Position numbers and translations under genes: made by a program. The notes beneath the pieces are model-generated. The model was not told the origin of the DNA. It did no database searches and saw only the letters and a list, made by a program, of their open reading frames with translations. This document shows, one piece after another, positions 17,571-26,967 of a DNA stretch of 64,000 nucleotides. Location: assembly GCF_002081715.1 (NCBI RefSeq), contig NZ_MUKP01000001.1, forward strand, positions 62,001 to 126,000, given 5' to 3'. Within the stretch, counting starts at the first letter, position 1; each line of letters starts with the position of its first letter. Source of the DNA: Nocardia donostiensis (GTDB taxonomy: Bacteria > Actinomycetota > Actinomycetes > Mycobacteriales > Mycobacteriaceae).

Positions 17571-18491
17571 CTACAGCACGATGACGCTCTTGCCGCGGGT
17601 GTGGCCTTTCTGGCTGGCGGCGAAGGCGTCGGGGACTTCGTCGAGGCCGAAGGTGGCGGAGATGGGGACGGTGAGGTCGCCTTTGGCTGCGAGGTCGGCG
17701 AGGCGTTGGGTTTGAGTGCCGTCGGGGCGGACCCAGATGATGTGGCCGCCGTGTTCGGCGACAGTGTTGTCGACAGTTGAGGCGTGCCTGCCGCCTTCGG
17801 CGAGCACCCGCAGGGTGGTGTCGAGCTGGCCGCCGACGAAATCGGCGACCGCGTCAACCCCGTTCGGGGCGAGCTCGCGGACACGGTCGGCGAGTCCGTC
17901 GCCGTACTCGACGGGTTCGGCTCCGAGTTCGCGGAGGAAATCGTGGTTTCGTGGTGAGGCGGTACCCAATACCCGAGCGCCACTGGCCTTGGCGATCTGC
18001 ACGCCGAGGCTGCCGACGCCACCCGCTGCGGCATGGATGAGGACGGTATCGCCGGAGGACACCTCGAGAGCGTCGAGGGTGCGCAAGGCGGTCCCGCCCG
18101 CCAGCGGGAGCGCGCCTGCCTGCTCCCAGGGCAGGTCGGCAGGTTTGCGGGCCACATGTGCGGCGGAGACGGCGACCAGTTCGGCGAAGGTGCCCTCGTG
18201 CAGCACGTCTTTGCGGGCATACGCGAGCACCTCGTCGCCCACCACGAACTCTGGCGTGTCGACACCGGTGTCGACCACCGCTCCGGCGACATCCCAGCCG
18301 GGGATCACCGGGAACACCGCGTCGAGCAAGCTGTCCAGACCGCCCGACATCACCTTCCAGTCCACCGGGTTCACCCCTGCGGCGCGCACTTCGATCAGCA
18401 CCGAACCGGGGAAGACCTTGGGGGTCGGCAGGTTGCGGACCTGCACGTCGGCGAGGTCGGTCGTGTACCGATCGTAGGTGGCTGCGCGCAT
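17571..18491 (-). CDS. NADP-dependent oxidoreductase (quinone reductase-like MDR)
   Basis: 306 residues from MRAATYDRY (18491); the frame extends to 18533 but that start looks weaker. Medium-chain dehydrogenase/reductase without the structural zinc cysteines: GVNPVDWKVMSGG, PVIPGWDVAGAV, VLIHAAAGGVGSLGVQIAKA (nucleotide-binding GxGxxG variant) and the C-terminal QKGHTRGKSVIVL. Related proteins reduce quinones or enones with NADPH. It converges on the SMP-30 gene with a 14-bp gap. Confidence 0.9.
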   Translation of the reverse strand: MRAATYDRYTTDLADVQVRNLPTPKVFPGSVLIEVRAAGVNPVDWKVMSGGLDSLLDAVFPVIPGWDVAGAVVDTGVDTPEFVVGDEVLAYARKDVLHEGTFAELVAVSAAHVARKPADLPWEQAGALPLAGGTALRTLDALEVSSGDTVLIHAAAGGVGSLGVQIAKASGARVLGTASPRNHDFLRELGAEPVEYGDGLADRVRELAPNGVDAVADFVGGQLDTTLRVLAEGGRHASTVDNTVAEHGGHIIWVRPDGTQTQRLADLAAKGDLTVPISATFGLDEVPDAFAASQKGHTRGKSVIVL

Positions 18492-18907
18492 CGCTGGTCT
18501 TGTCCTCTCGGTTGCCGTCGTTGTCGGATGCAACAGGCATACCCAGCAGGTATTCCGTCAGACGGGCCGCGTTGGTAGTACCGAGAGGCCAGGCATTCAG
18601 CGGGCACCTGCCTCACTTGGCTGCGCTCGTGGCGGCTGCCGTCGCCTGGTGTGGCTTCGTCGCGGCATGCGTTCTTGCCGGAGGGTATGCGGCGCTTGCC
18701 GGAGGCTATGCGCGACCTAACCGTGCGAGTGCCTTCGCAACCCAGCCTTATCCCGTGACAGTGCCGGAGCCCGATTGTACCGAGCGAAGGAGCCGGGCAG
18801 CGTGCAGTAACAATCCCAGGCCGGGTGGGTTCTGACCTGGGTGCGGGGAGCGGGTAGGGGCCCACCGAGGCCGGGCTTCGTTGACCGGGCTCGATGAGCT
18901 CTTCCGC
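18492..18907. other. Gene-free stretch with a short tandem repeat
   Basis: Nothing coding is convincing here. It holds two 21-bp imperfect copies of CTTGCCGGAGGGTATGCGGCG (18674-18694 and 18695-18715). It lies between the start of the oxidoreductase gene and the stop of the alpha/beta hydrolase gene. Confidence 0.5.
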
Positions 18908-19960
18908 TCAGCCTGCGGCGGTTGCGCGCAGGCCGGTGCGGTCGATGATGCGGGACAGTTCGTTGTTGAACCGGTCCGCGGCTTCGATATTCGACAGGTG
19001 ACCGGTCGGCCAGACCTGATAGTCGGCCAGATGTCCGGTGCTGTCGAGTGTGTCGGCGACGATGCGCGACATCCGTTCGGGCAGCAGTTTGTCGTAGTGT
19101 CCAGCGATGACTGTAGTGGGGACGGTCAGATGCCGGGCGGCGTCGCCGAGTTCCAGATCGGCGAGGACGGCAGCGTGCCTGCCACGCGACAGGGGGCGGC
19201 AGGAGCGCACGATGCCGAGCGCGAAGTCGACCTGATCGTCGGTGACGTCGGGGCTCATGATCCTGGTCTTGATCAGGGTTCGCAGCGCCCAGCCGCCGGG
19301 AATCGGCAGTGGGGAGGTCAGCAGCGATTCGGCGACGAATATCGGCATGCGCAGGTCGCTGCCGAGGAAGGTGATCGGGCGGTTTCCGACGGTGAGCGGT
19401 TTGTTGAACAGGGGGAGCAGGTCGGTGTCGTACCTGATATTGCCCGAGGTGGTGTTGACCAGCATCGTTGCCAGGGCGCGGCGGGTGACCTGCTGCGGGT
19501 GGCGGGCCGCCCATGCCTGCAGGGTGATACCGCCCATGCTGTGTCCGACCAGTACTGCACGCCGACCGGGGCGCAGGGTGGCGTCGAGGACGGCGGACAG
19601 GTCGTCGGCCAGGGTCTGCGCACTCGGAGGGATACGGCCGAGGGTGCTCTCACCGTGGCCACGCTGGTCGTAACAGACCACGCGGTATTTGTCGGCGAAC
19701 GCGTGGATCTGCGGGTGCCAGTACTCGATACTGCAGCTCCAGCCGTGGATCAGCACGATGACGTCGCCGTCGGTGGGGCCGTAAGCGTGGACGCGCAGCC
19801 GCGCACCGTCGACCGTGGTCACCCGCAGCACGTCGTGCCGAGCGTTCGGTGCGTTCAAGGTAGCTGTCGCGTAAGTGCGGGAACGCAGCCCTGCGCGGTA
19901 GGAAGCGGTCAGGGTTCCGTCGTACAACCCGGCCAGCGCCCGCATCGAATTCACCAGCAT
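18908..19960 (-). CDS. Alpha/beta-fold hydrolase
   Basis: 350 residues. The oxyanion region VIVLIHGWSCSIEYW, the nucleophile elbow VLVGHSMGGITLQAW, the acid region TTVIAGHYDKLLPERM and the final histidine in WPTGHLSNIEAADRFN form a full catalytic set. The N-terminal 45 residues precede the hydrolase core (VTTVDGARLRVHAYGP). The substrate is unknown; many such proteins cleave esters or lactones. A 24-bp imperfect palindrome lies about 45-68 bp upstream of the start and may be its operator. Confidence 0.92.
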   Translation of the reverse strand: MLVNSMRALAGLYDGTLTASYRAGLRSRTYATATLNAPNARHDVLRVTTVDGARLRVHAYGPTDGDVIVLIHGWSCSIEYWHPQIHAFADKYRVVCYDQRGHGESTLGRIPPSAQTLADDLSAVLDATLRPGRRAVLVGHSMGGITLQAWAARHPQQVTRRALATMLVNTTSGNIRYDTDLLPLFNKPLTVGNRPITFLGSDLRMPIFVAESLLTSPLPIPGGWALRTLIKTRIMSPDVTDDQVDFALGIVRSCRPLSRGRHAAVLADLELGDAARHLTVPTTVIAGHYDKLLPERMSRIVADTLDSTGHLADYQVWPTGHLSNIEAADRFNNELSRIIDRTGLRATAAG

Positions 19961-20004
19961 CAGGGCACTCCTTTGTGTCTGACGTCACGGTAGCCCGCAA
20001 GCTC

Positions 20005-20028
20005 GAGTGCTTGCAAGTGCAAGCGCTC
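20005..20028. promoter_or_regulatory. Long palindrome upstream of the alpha/beta hydrolase
   Basis: GCTTGCA-AG-TGCAAGC (20009-20024) is a perfect 7-2-7 palindrome, extended by GAG/CTC with one mismatch to 11-bp arms. It is placed as an operator for the minus-strand hydrolase. No regulator gene is next to it. Confidence 0.55.
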
Positions 20029-20304
20029 ACGCTCCGGAAAAGATCAAGCGCTCCCGTGTGTTACACCGAATGTCGCTCCGGTGAGTGGTGCTGTTAACTG
20101 TAAATTTCCCATCTGCGTCGAATTTATGTCACTGATCATGCGACCAGTTGTGTATTGGACGAGACCGTGCCGAATCGGCACGCCGCACCCCTCTGCGGGG
20201 TGCCGTAGCAGCTGCGGGACCGCGCCGCGCTGCGAGCGAAACGGTCGGCGGTGGCGTGCGAAAGTGAGGCGCGGCTACCGTTGACAATTGTGGGAAGCAC
20301 GGAC

Positions 20305-20811
20305 ATGCCGTCGGAACAATCGACGCGAACGGTCCCGCCGAGCGCAGCGGCAGGCCTGCTGGAGCAACAGGGGGCCGCCGAGGGCGATACGCCGTCCGGT
20401 TCTCGACGTGGCCGCTGGCGCGCCATGGCGCTGCCGGTGACAGCCGGATGCGTCGGGATCGCCGCAGTGGCCCTGCTGCATGTGCGTGACCCGCATATCG
20501 AGGGGTCGTATGGCGTGTGCCCGTCGTATGCCCTGCTGGGCGTGTACTGCCCCGGCTGCGGCGGTATGCGCGCGGTGCACAACCTCACCGACGGCCGGAT
20601 TCTGGACTCACTGCACAGCAATCTGATCGCCTTGCCGCTGCTCATCGCATTCGCACTGTGGGTGGTCGATTGGGCGGTGCGTTCCTGGCGGGGACAGCCG
20701 ATGCGGCAGCTATCGATCAGCTGGTTCACCATGTGGACGCTGCTGGTCGCGCTCGCCGGATACACGGTGCTGCGCAACACGCCGTGGGGCACCTGGCTGA
20801 CACCGGTCTGA
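20305..20811 (+). CDS. DUF2752-family membrane protein
   Basis: 168 residues from ATG 20305 (GGAAG 7 nt upstream); the frame is open further upstream. After a 45-residue charged N-terminus come three membrane segments (MALPVTAGCVGIAAVALLHV; LIALPLLIAFALWVVDWAV; FTMWTLLVALAGYTVL). Between TM1 and TM2 lies the family signature CPSYALLGVYCPGCGGMRAV, with three cysteines that may bind metal. The role of the family is unknown. Followed 20 bp later by a small gene on the same strand. Confidence 0.88.
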   Translation: MPSEQSTRTVPPSAAAGLLEQQGAAEGDTPSGSRRGRWRAMALPVTAGCVGIAAVALLHVRDPHIEGSYGVCPSYALLGVYCPGCGGMRAVHNLTDGRILDSLHSNLIALPLLIAFALWVVDWAVRSWRGQPMRQLSISWFTMWTLLVALAGYTVLRNTPWGTWLTPV

Positions 20812-20831
20812 GAACGGAGCAAGGTCGCAGG

Positions 20832-21020
20832 ATGAGCGATGGACTGAAGGCGCGGATCCGGGCGAAGCTGCTGCGGCAACTCGCTGAAGACGGCCCGGTC
20901 GAGGCCGAAACCGATGATCCGCGGTTGATCTCGGTGGAAGCCGACCTGGAACTACTCGACCGAGTCACCGACGACGACCCCCTGGTCGAACAACTCGCCG
21001 CCCGCTACCTGGTCTTCTGA
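20832..21020 (+). CDS. Small hypothetical acidic protein
   Basis: 62 residues. A basic N-terminal helix (MSDGLKARIRAKLLRQLAED) is followed by an acidic helix pair (VEADLELLDRVTDDDPLVEQ). An AGGATG context gives a weak ribosome binding site. It overlaps the M1 peptidase gene on the opposite strand by 16 bp. No family recognised. Confidence 0.55.
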   Translation: MSDGLKARIRAKLLRQLAEDGPVEAETDDPRLISVEADLELLDRVTDDDPLVEQLAARYLVF

Positions 21021-22354
21021 CCGGCTCGAGCAGGTGGCAGCGGGGGCAGCGGTTCGGCGAGCAGCCAGCGGTCCCACAGGGTGCGCAGCGGGGACGAACT
21101 GTAGTGCCCGGCCAGATCGGTGAACTCCTCGGTGCTCACCGACGCATGCCGGTAGCGGTGCGTCCACTCCCGCAGCAGTTCGAAGAACGCCGTGTCGCCC
21201 AGTTCCAGCCGCAAGGCGTGCAAGGTGAGCGCGCCGCGTTTGTACACCCGGTCGTCGAACATGCGCTGCGGGCCCGGATCACCGACGATGATGTCCTGCG
21301 GTTCCCTGGACAGATTCTGCAGGGCCGTGCGGGCCAGTTGATCGGCGGTCGGCCCGCCGCCCGCCTCCGACCAGATCCATTCCGCGTAGCAGGCGAAACC
21401 CTCATGCAGCCAGATATCGCGCCATTGCCGGATGGTCAAGCTGTTGCCGAACCACTGATGCGCGAGCTCATGCGCGACCAGCCGTTCCGCGCCGCGGCGG
21501 CCATCGCAGTGGTTGGCGCCGAAAATCGACATGCCCTGCGCTTCGATCGGAATCTCCAGCTCGTCGTCGGTGACGACAACGGTGTAGCTGGGGAACGGGT
21601 ACGGGCCGAACAGGTCGCTGAACACCCGCATCATCTGCGGCTGCCTGCCGAAATCGTGGTCGAAGGCGGCGCGCAGCCGCGGCGGCAGTACCGCCCGCAT
21701 CGGCACCGAGCTATCTGCGCCGACGAGATCGTAGCGGCGATACGGGCCGATCTGGATCGTTGCCAGATAACTCGCCATCGGCTCGGGCTGCTCATACACC
21801 CAGGTGGTCTGGCTGGCTTTGGTTCGCTTGGCGACCAGGGTGCCGTTGGCCAGCGCATAGTAGGGGGTGTCGGTGGTGATCGCGATCCGGTAGCTGGCTT
21901 TGGAACTCGGGTGGTCGTCGCAGGGGAACCAGGAGGCTGCCCCGTTGGGTTGGCCGGCCACCAGCGAACCCTCGGTGAGTTCTTCCCAGCCGACCTCACC
22001 CCACTGACCACGCACTGGTTCCGGCCTGCCCGCGTACTGCACCACGACCGCGAGCGCCCCGCCCGCCGGTATCCGCTGGCGGGCGGTGATCACCAATTTC
22101 CCGTGCTGATGCGTGTACTTGGCCGGTTTCGCTCCGTTCACCAGCACTTTCGACACCGACATCGACTGGGCGATATCGAATGCGAAACGTGGCTGTTCGG
22201 CGGTGGTGACGGCGGTTATCGAGGCGCGGCCGGTGAGCCGGTTGCTCGACACCCGGTAGCCGAGTTCGAGTTCGTACCGCGAGACCCGGTAGCCCCGGTT
22301 CCCGTTCTGCGGCAGATATTCGTCGATGGGGGCGTCGTGGAACTTGCCGCCCAT
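21005..22354 (-). CDS. M1-family metallopeptidase
   Basis: 449 residues from the ATG at 22354, which overlaps the synthetase stop in an ATGA. Zinc aminopeptidase family: HELAHQW at about residues 294-300 and the third ligand Glu in WLHEGFACYAEWIW. The usual GAMEN substrate loop is altered to EAQGMSIFGAN. The N-terminal saddle domain (YRVSRYELELGYRVSSNRLT) and a short C-terminal helical part are present, but the large C-terminal domain of classic aminopeptidase N is missing. Translational coupling to a Pls-like synthetase suggests that it trims, releases or degrades the amino-acid polymer, or protects the producer. Confidence 0.9.
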   Translation of the reverse strand: MGGKFHDAPIDEYLPQNGNRGYRVSRYELELGYRVSSNRLTGRASITAVTTAEQPRFAFDIAQSMSVSKVLVNGAKPAKYTHQHGKLVITARQRIPAGGALAVVVQYAGRPEPVRGQWGEVGWEELTEGSLVAGQPNGAASWFPCDDHPSSKASYRIAITTDTPYYALANGTLVAKRTKASQTTWVYEQPEPMASYLATIQIGPYRRYDLVGADSSVPMRAVLPPRLRAAFDHDFGRQPQMMRVFSDLFGPYPFPSYTVVVTDDELEIPIEAQGMSIFGANHCDGRRGAERLVAHELAHQWFGNSLTIRQWRDIWLHEGFACYAEWIWSEAGGGPTADQLARTALQNLSREPQDIIVGDPGPQRMFDDRVYKRGALTLHALRLELGDTAFFELLREWTHRYRHASVSTEEFTDLAGHYSSSPLRTLWDRWLLAEPLPPLPPARAGQKTR

Positions 22355-25300
22355 CAGCCGCCTGCTCCCGGGCCGCCGGGCGGTTCGGACCATGGTGCGA
22401 TGGGGTTCCCCCACCAGTGGGTCGACGGCGGCACGCTGTCACCGCGCATCACCAGCGAAGCCGGGCCGACGGTGGCGCCCGCGCCGACAGTAGCGGCGGG
22501 CAGTGCCACGCAATGCGGTCCGAGGGTGGCGCCCGGCTCCAGGGTGACAGTGTCCATGGCCATGATCCGATCGTGGAACAGGTGGGTCTGCACCACGCAG
22601 CCGCGCTCCACGGTCGCGCCATCACCCAGAGTCACCAAATCCGCCTCCGGTAGCCAGTAGGACTCGCACCATACCCCGCGCCCGATCTTCGCACCGAGGG
22701 CTCGCAACCACAGATTCAGCACCGGAGTTCCGGTCGCGGCACGCGCGAACCACGGTGCGGCGACGCTTTCGACGAAGGTATCGGAGACTTCGTTACGCCA
22801 CACGAACGAACTCCACAGCGGATGCTCCTCGGCCCGGATCCGACCGACCAACAGCCATTTCGCCGCTACCGCGCTCGCGCAGGCCAGCGCACCCGCCGCG
22901 ATCAGCACCACCCCGGACAGCAGCGCCGCGGCAACATAGCCCGCCGTCGCCGCCAGCCAAGCCAGGCCGAACAGCACACCGAGCCCGATAGCGAAGGTCA
23001 CCAGCACCGGGAACAACCGGCAGGTTTCGAACGCGCCGCGGAACACCCGCAGCCGCAGCGGCGGATCGAAGGTGCGTTCGGTGTCGGCGTTCCCGGCGGC
23101 GCGACGCAGCCGCACCGGCGGGCTGCCCAGCCACGACGAACCTGCCTTCGCCTTCGTCGGCGCCGCCGACAGCACCGCGACCAGCCCGTTCTTCGGCACC
23201 CGGCGTCCGGGCGCGGTCATCCCGGAATTACCGAGGAAGGCACGTTTACCGACCTTGGCGGCGCCGATGCGCAGCCAGCCGCCGCCGAGCTCATAGCCGG
23301 CGATCATTGTGTCGTCGGCGAGAAAAGCGCCGTCGGCGACAGTGGTGAACTTCGGCAGCAGCAGCACCGTGGACACCTCAACCCGTTTACCGACCTTCGC
23401 GCCGAGCAGCCGCAACCACACCGGCGTGATCAGGGCGGCATACAGGGGGAACAGGAATGTTCGCGCCGAATCCAGCAGCCGTTCGGTTGCCCACACCTGC
23501 CAGCCGACCCGACTGCGCACCGGGTGGTAGCCCTCGGTCAGGCCGATACTCAGCAGCCGCACCGCGAGCACCGTCGCTGCCGCGTACACGACCAGGCTCA
23601 ACAGGGTCGCGACCGGAAGCCAGCCGATCGTGGGCGCGATCGCGGCCGCGAGCGTTGCGGCATCCCGCGCGGCCCACGCCAGCAGCACCCCACCGGCAGC
23701 CAACCCGGCGATCGGCATGGCGGCCAGCACCAGCGAGCTGATCCCGAACACCGCCACCCAGTGCCGGGCGCGGCGCGGCGCGTGATCGGGCCAGCGGTGC
23801 CTGGCCTTACCGACCTTCACCGCGGGGGAACCCGCCCACGCCTGCCCCGCCTTGACCTTCCCCGAAACCGCCGAACCCGCCGCGACCTCAGCGTTGCGCC
23901 CGACCTTGGTACCGGGCAGCAGGATCGAGCGGGCGCCGATCACTGCGCCGTCACCGATCGCTACCGGCCCGATATGGACGGTGTCGCCGTCGATCCAGTA
24001 CGCGGACAGATCGACCTCGGGTTCGATACTGCATCCGTCGCCGAGTTCGAGCATGCCGGTGACCGGGGGCAGGGTGTGCAGGTCGACGCCCCTGCCGACC
24101 TTCGCGCCCAACGCCCGCGCGAACGGAACCATCCACGGCGCACCCGAAAGGTTTTCGGCCCCGCTCGCCTCGGACAACCGCACCGCCGCCCACAGCCGCA
24201 GATGCACCGAACCGCCGCGCGGGTAGATGCCGGGCGTGACGCCGCGCAGCAGCAGCCGCGCGCCCACCACACAGATGGCCATCCGGCCGAGCGGGGTGAT
24301 GAACACCCCGAACAACAGCAGCGTCCACCACCACGAGAGCCGAGGCAGCCAGGGGAGTGCACCGAACCAGCCCGCGATATTGCTCGCCACGGCCAGCCAG
24401 GTCACCCACTGCATGCCGGTCAGGGTGGTGAGCGGGACAGTGGCCAGCACTTGCGCCCACTGCGCGGAGCGCGGTGTCGGACGGACCTCGCGGGTGCGGG
24501 CCGCGGCAGCCGGGGCGCTCTGCTCCAGCAGTTCCACCAGCGCGCCGAGGCGTGGATGGTCGTACAGGTCGGCAACGGTGGTCTGCGGATACCGCGACCG
24601 CAGTGCGGCGACAAGCTGTGCCGCCGACAGCGACCCGCCGCCCAGTGCGAAGAAATCCGCGTCTGCGCCGCTGACCTGGGCACCGAGCACCTCGGTCCAC
24701 AAATGCGCCACCCAGGCGGCGGTGCCGGTGAGACCGTGCTCGGGTTCGGTGTCGGCGCCCGGCAGCGGCCAGGGCAGCGCATTACGGTCGACCTTGCCGG
24801 AGGTGCGGGTCGGTAGTTCCGGCACCGTGACCAGGCGCGGGACCAGCGGGGCCGGGAGTTGTCCTGCCAGCAGGGCGCGGGCGGCGGCGAGATCGTAATC
24901 GGGTGCGGTTCCGGTCAGGTAGCCGATGAGCACCGGGTTGCCCGCCGCGGTCGTCCGCACCGCGGCGGCGGCTCCGCTCACCCCGGGCAGATGCTGCAGC
25001 GCGTTGTCGAGTTCGCCGAGTTCGATACGGCGGCCGCCGATCTTCACCTGGTCGTCGGCCCGGCCGAGGAACACCAGCCCGGCGCTGTCGTTGCGGACCA
25101 GATCACCGCTGCGGTAGGCGCGTTCCCAGCCGAGCGACGCCAGCGGCGCATACTTTTCGGCATCCTTGGCGGGGTCCAGATAGCGGGCCAAGCCGACGCC
25201 GCCGATGACGAGTTCCCCGGTTTCGCCCTCGCCCACCGGGTTTCCGGCCGGGTCGATCACCGCCAGATCCCAGCCGTCCAGCGGTAGCCCGATACGCACC

Positions 25301-26520
25301 GGAGCGGAACCGTCCAGCAGCGCCGCGCAGGCGACGACGGTAGTTTCGGTGGGTCCGTAGGTGTTCCATAGTTCGCGGTCGCCGTCCTCGTCACCAGCGA
25401 GCCGTTCGGCCAGCTCCGGCGGGACGGCCTCGCCGCCGAAGATGAGCAACCGCACCGGTTCCAGCGCTTCGGCGGGCCAGGTCGCGGCCAGTGTCGGCAC
25501 CGTGGACACCACGGTGATCTCGTGCCGCACCAGCCACGGCCCCAGATCCGCCCCGGTGCGCACCAAGGCGCGGGGAGCCGGGACCAGGCAGGCGCCGTTG
25601 CGCCAGGCCAGCCACATCTCTTCGCAGGAGGCGTCGAACGCGACCGACAGCCCGGCCAGTACCCGGTCGCCCGGGCCGATCGGTGCGTCGCGCAGGAACA
25701 GCCGCGCCTCGGCGTCCACCCAGGCGGCGGCGTTGCGGTGGGTGACCGCAACCCCCTTCGGGGTGCCGGTGGAGCCGGAGGTGAAGATGATCCAGGCATC
25801 GTCGGCGGGACCAGGCAGCGCCGCTCGCTCATCGGTTACCCGCTGCTGCTTCCTGGTGGAATCGGCCGCGAATTCGCCGACCTCCGTCGAACCAGCCTCC
25901 GCGCAAGGCGTAACCCTGGCCTCGCCCGATGTCGTGTCTGGTGCCGATGCCACCGACGCATCCGGCGGCGCCGTGGCGGAGTCGGCGATACCGGTATCCT
26001 CTGAAGGCTTTTCGGCCCCGGCATCTTTCGGCGTTGTGCCCGTCGGCGGCACGGAGCCGACCGGAACGACCGTTGTCTCGATACCGGCGGCGGTGACGAC
26101 CGCGCTGACCCGTGCCTCACCGAAAACCAGACGGGCACGTTCCTCGGGATCGTCGGCATCGACCGGGACGTAGGCTGCGCCGGCGTGCAGGACAGCAAGG
26201 ATCGCGATGTAGAGCTCCCGCGAGCCGGACGGCATCCGGATACCTACCCGGTCGCCGCGGCGCACGCCCGCCGCGACCAGTCGACCCACGACAGAATCGA
26301 TCTCTTCCAGCAGTTCGGCGTAGGTGAGCGCAACCTCGCCGTCGTCGATCGCGGGTGCCTCGGAGTGGGTGCGGGCCGTTTCGGCGAAAATATCGACCAG
26401 GGTGCGGGCCGGTGGAGCCGATGCTGCGCGCCGTAACGGATCCGGTAACCGTTCCTCGGCCACGCCGGGCTCCGGCGCGTCGATCTGCGGCTGGAGTATC
26501 ACGTCCGGCCCACCTTCCAT
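22354..26520 (-). CDS. Pls/PosA-family NRPS-like amino-acid polymer synthetase
   Basis: 1388 residues. Order of domains: adenylation (A3 TSGSTGTPKG at 247-256, FDAS at 295-298, A10 Lys576), thiolation (GGGSLSA, Ser630), then a C-terminal half with about six membrane segments separating three hexapeptide-rich domains, each beginning with ALGAKVGRG-type motifs. This is the layout of epsilon-poly-lysine synthetase (Pls) and its relatives, which have no ordinary condensation domain and build homopolymers of one amino acid at the membrane. The pocket read against PheA is D-A-E-S-I-G-T-V-V-K, which agrees at 8 of 10 positions with the lysine code DAESIGSVCK of bacitracin synthetase. A low-complexity insert of about 90 residues (roughly 148-236) splits the A domain before A3. 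ATG 26520 has no good site; GTG 26502 is an alternative. Confidence 0.9.
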   Translation of the reverse strand: MEGGPDVILQPQIDAPEPGVAEERLPDPLRRAASAPPARTLVDIFAETARTHSEAPAIDDGEVALTYAELLEEIDSVVGRLVAAGVRRGDRVGIRMPSGSRELYIAILAVLHAGAAYVPVDADDPEERARLVFGEARVSAVVTAAGIETTVVPVGSVPPTGTTPKDAGAEKPSEDTGIADSATAPPDASVASAPDTTSGEARVTPCAEAGSTEVGEFAADSTRKQQRVTDERAALPGPADDAWIIFTSGSTGTPKGVAVTHRNAAAWVDAEARLFLRDAPIGPGDRVLAGLSVAFDASCEEMWLAWRNGACLVPAPRALVRTGADLGPWLVRHEITVVSTVPTLAATWPAEALEPVRLLIFGGEAVPPELAERLAGDEDGDRELWNTYGPTETTVVACAALLDGSAPVRIGLPLDGWDLAVIDPAGNPVGEGETGELVIGGVGLARYLDPAKDAEKYAPLASLGWERAYRSGDLVRNDSAGLVFLGRADDQVKIGGRRIELGELDNALQHLPGVSGAAAAVRTTAAGNPVLIGYLTGTAPDYDLAAARALLAGQLPAPLVPRLVTVPELPTRTSGKVDRNALPWPLPGADTEPEHGLTGTAAWVAHLWTEVLGAQVSGADADFFALGGGSLSAAQLVAALRSRYPQTTVADLYDHPRLGALVELLEQSAPAAAARTREVRPTPRSAQWAQVLATVPLTTLTGMQWVTWLAVASNIAGWFGALPWLPRLSWWWTLLLFGVFITPLGRMAICVVGARLLLRGVTPGIYPRGGSVHLRLWAAVRLSEASGAENLSGAPWMVPFARALGAKVGRGVDLHTLPPVTGMLELGDGCSIEPEVDLSAYWIDGDTVHIGPVAIGDGAVIGARSILLPGTKVGRNAEVAAGSAVSGKVKAGQAWAGSPAVKVGKARHRWPDHAPRRARHWVAVFGISSLVLAAMPIAGLAAGGVLLAWAARDAATLAAAIAPTIGWLPVATLLSLVVYAAATVLAVRLLSIGLTEGYHPVRSRVGWQVWATERLLDSARTFLFPLYAALITPVWLRLLGAKVGKRVEVSTVLLLPKFTTVADGAFLADDTMIAGYELGGGWLRIGAAKVGKRAFLGNSGMTAPGRRVPKNGLVAVLSAAPTKAKAGSSWLGSPPVRLRRAAGNADTERTFDPPLRLRVFRGAFETCRLFPVLVTFAIGLGVLFGLAWLAATAGYVAAALLSGVVLIAAGALACASAVAAKWLLVGRIRAEEHPLWSSFVWRNEVSDTFVESVAAPWFARAATGTPVLNLWLRALGAKIGRGVWCESYWLPEADLVTLGDGATVERGCVVQTHLFHDRIMAMDTVTLEPGATLGPHCVALPAATVGAGATVGPASLVMRGDSVPPSTHWWGNPIAPWSEPPGGPGAGG

Positions 26521-26967
26521 CCCTCAGCAGTACGGGCTCGGTTGTTTCACGGCAGGGTTACCAGTGGGCAAACACCCACCTGATCGGTCGTCAACGCTAC
26601 CCGCGCCGGAGAACGACGCCTGCCTGCGCCAAGGGATTTCGTGAGCGTGCTAACAGTCTTCGACCTGGGGAAATGTCGACCATTGTCCCGTTTATCCACA
26701 AGCTGAGAACCAAGAGTTACCGGGCGAACCCGACCAGCACCCGCAACTGATGTAGGCGGCTGGCCACACCGTGGCCCCTGCAGACGGTAGTGCGCTGTAC
26801 GGATGTGGAAGATGTGGTCGAACACCAAGTTGCGCGGGTTTCACGGCCGGGATACCGCAGAGCCGGTCGACCCCTCGTCCCACCACGGCCTGACAGGGCG
26901 AACCGGAGCGGTTGTGCGTAGCCCCGGACTACACGGGTTGCCTTCGCAACTCACGATCGCGAACGGA
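26521..26967. other. Gene-free upstream region of the synthetase
   Basis: No convincing gene on either strand. It should contain the promoter of the synthetase-peptidase pair, but no clear -10/-35 pair is seen within 100 bp of the start. It also separates this pair from the flavin reductase gene on the same strand. Confidence 0.5.

Noticed and set aside
18158..18835. An Arg-rich frame running from the oxidoreductase into the gene-free stretch
   Set aside because: It is antisense to the oxidoreductase for most of its length; the tail repeat AGGYAALAGGYA is simply the 21-bp DNA repeat.
22822..24816. A 664-codon frame antisense to the synthetase gene
   Set aside because: His/Gln/Arg-rich shadow of the Ala/Gly-rich synthetase; no recognisable domain.
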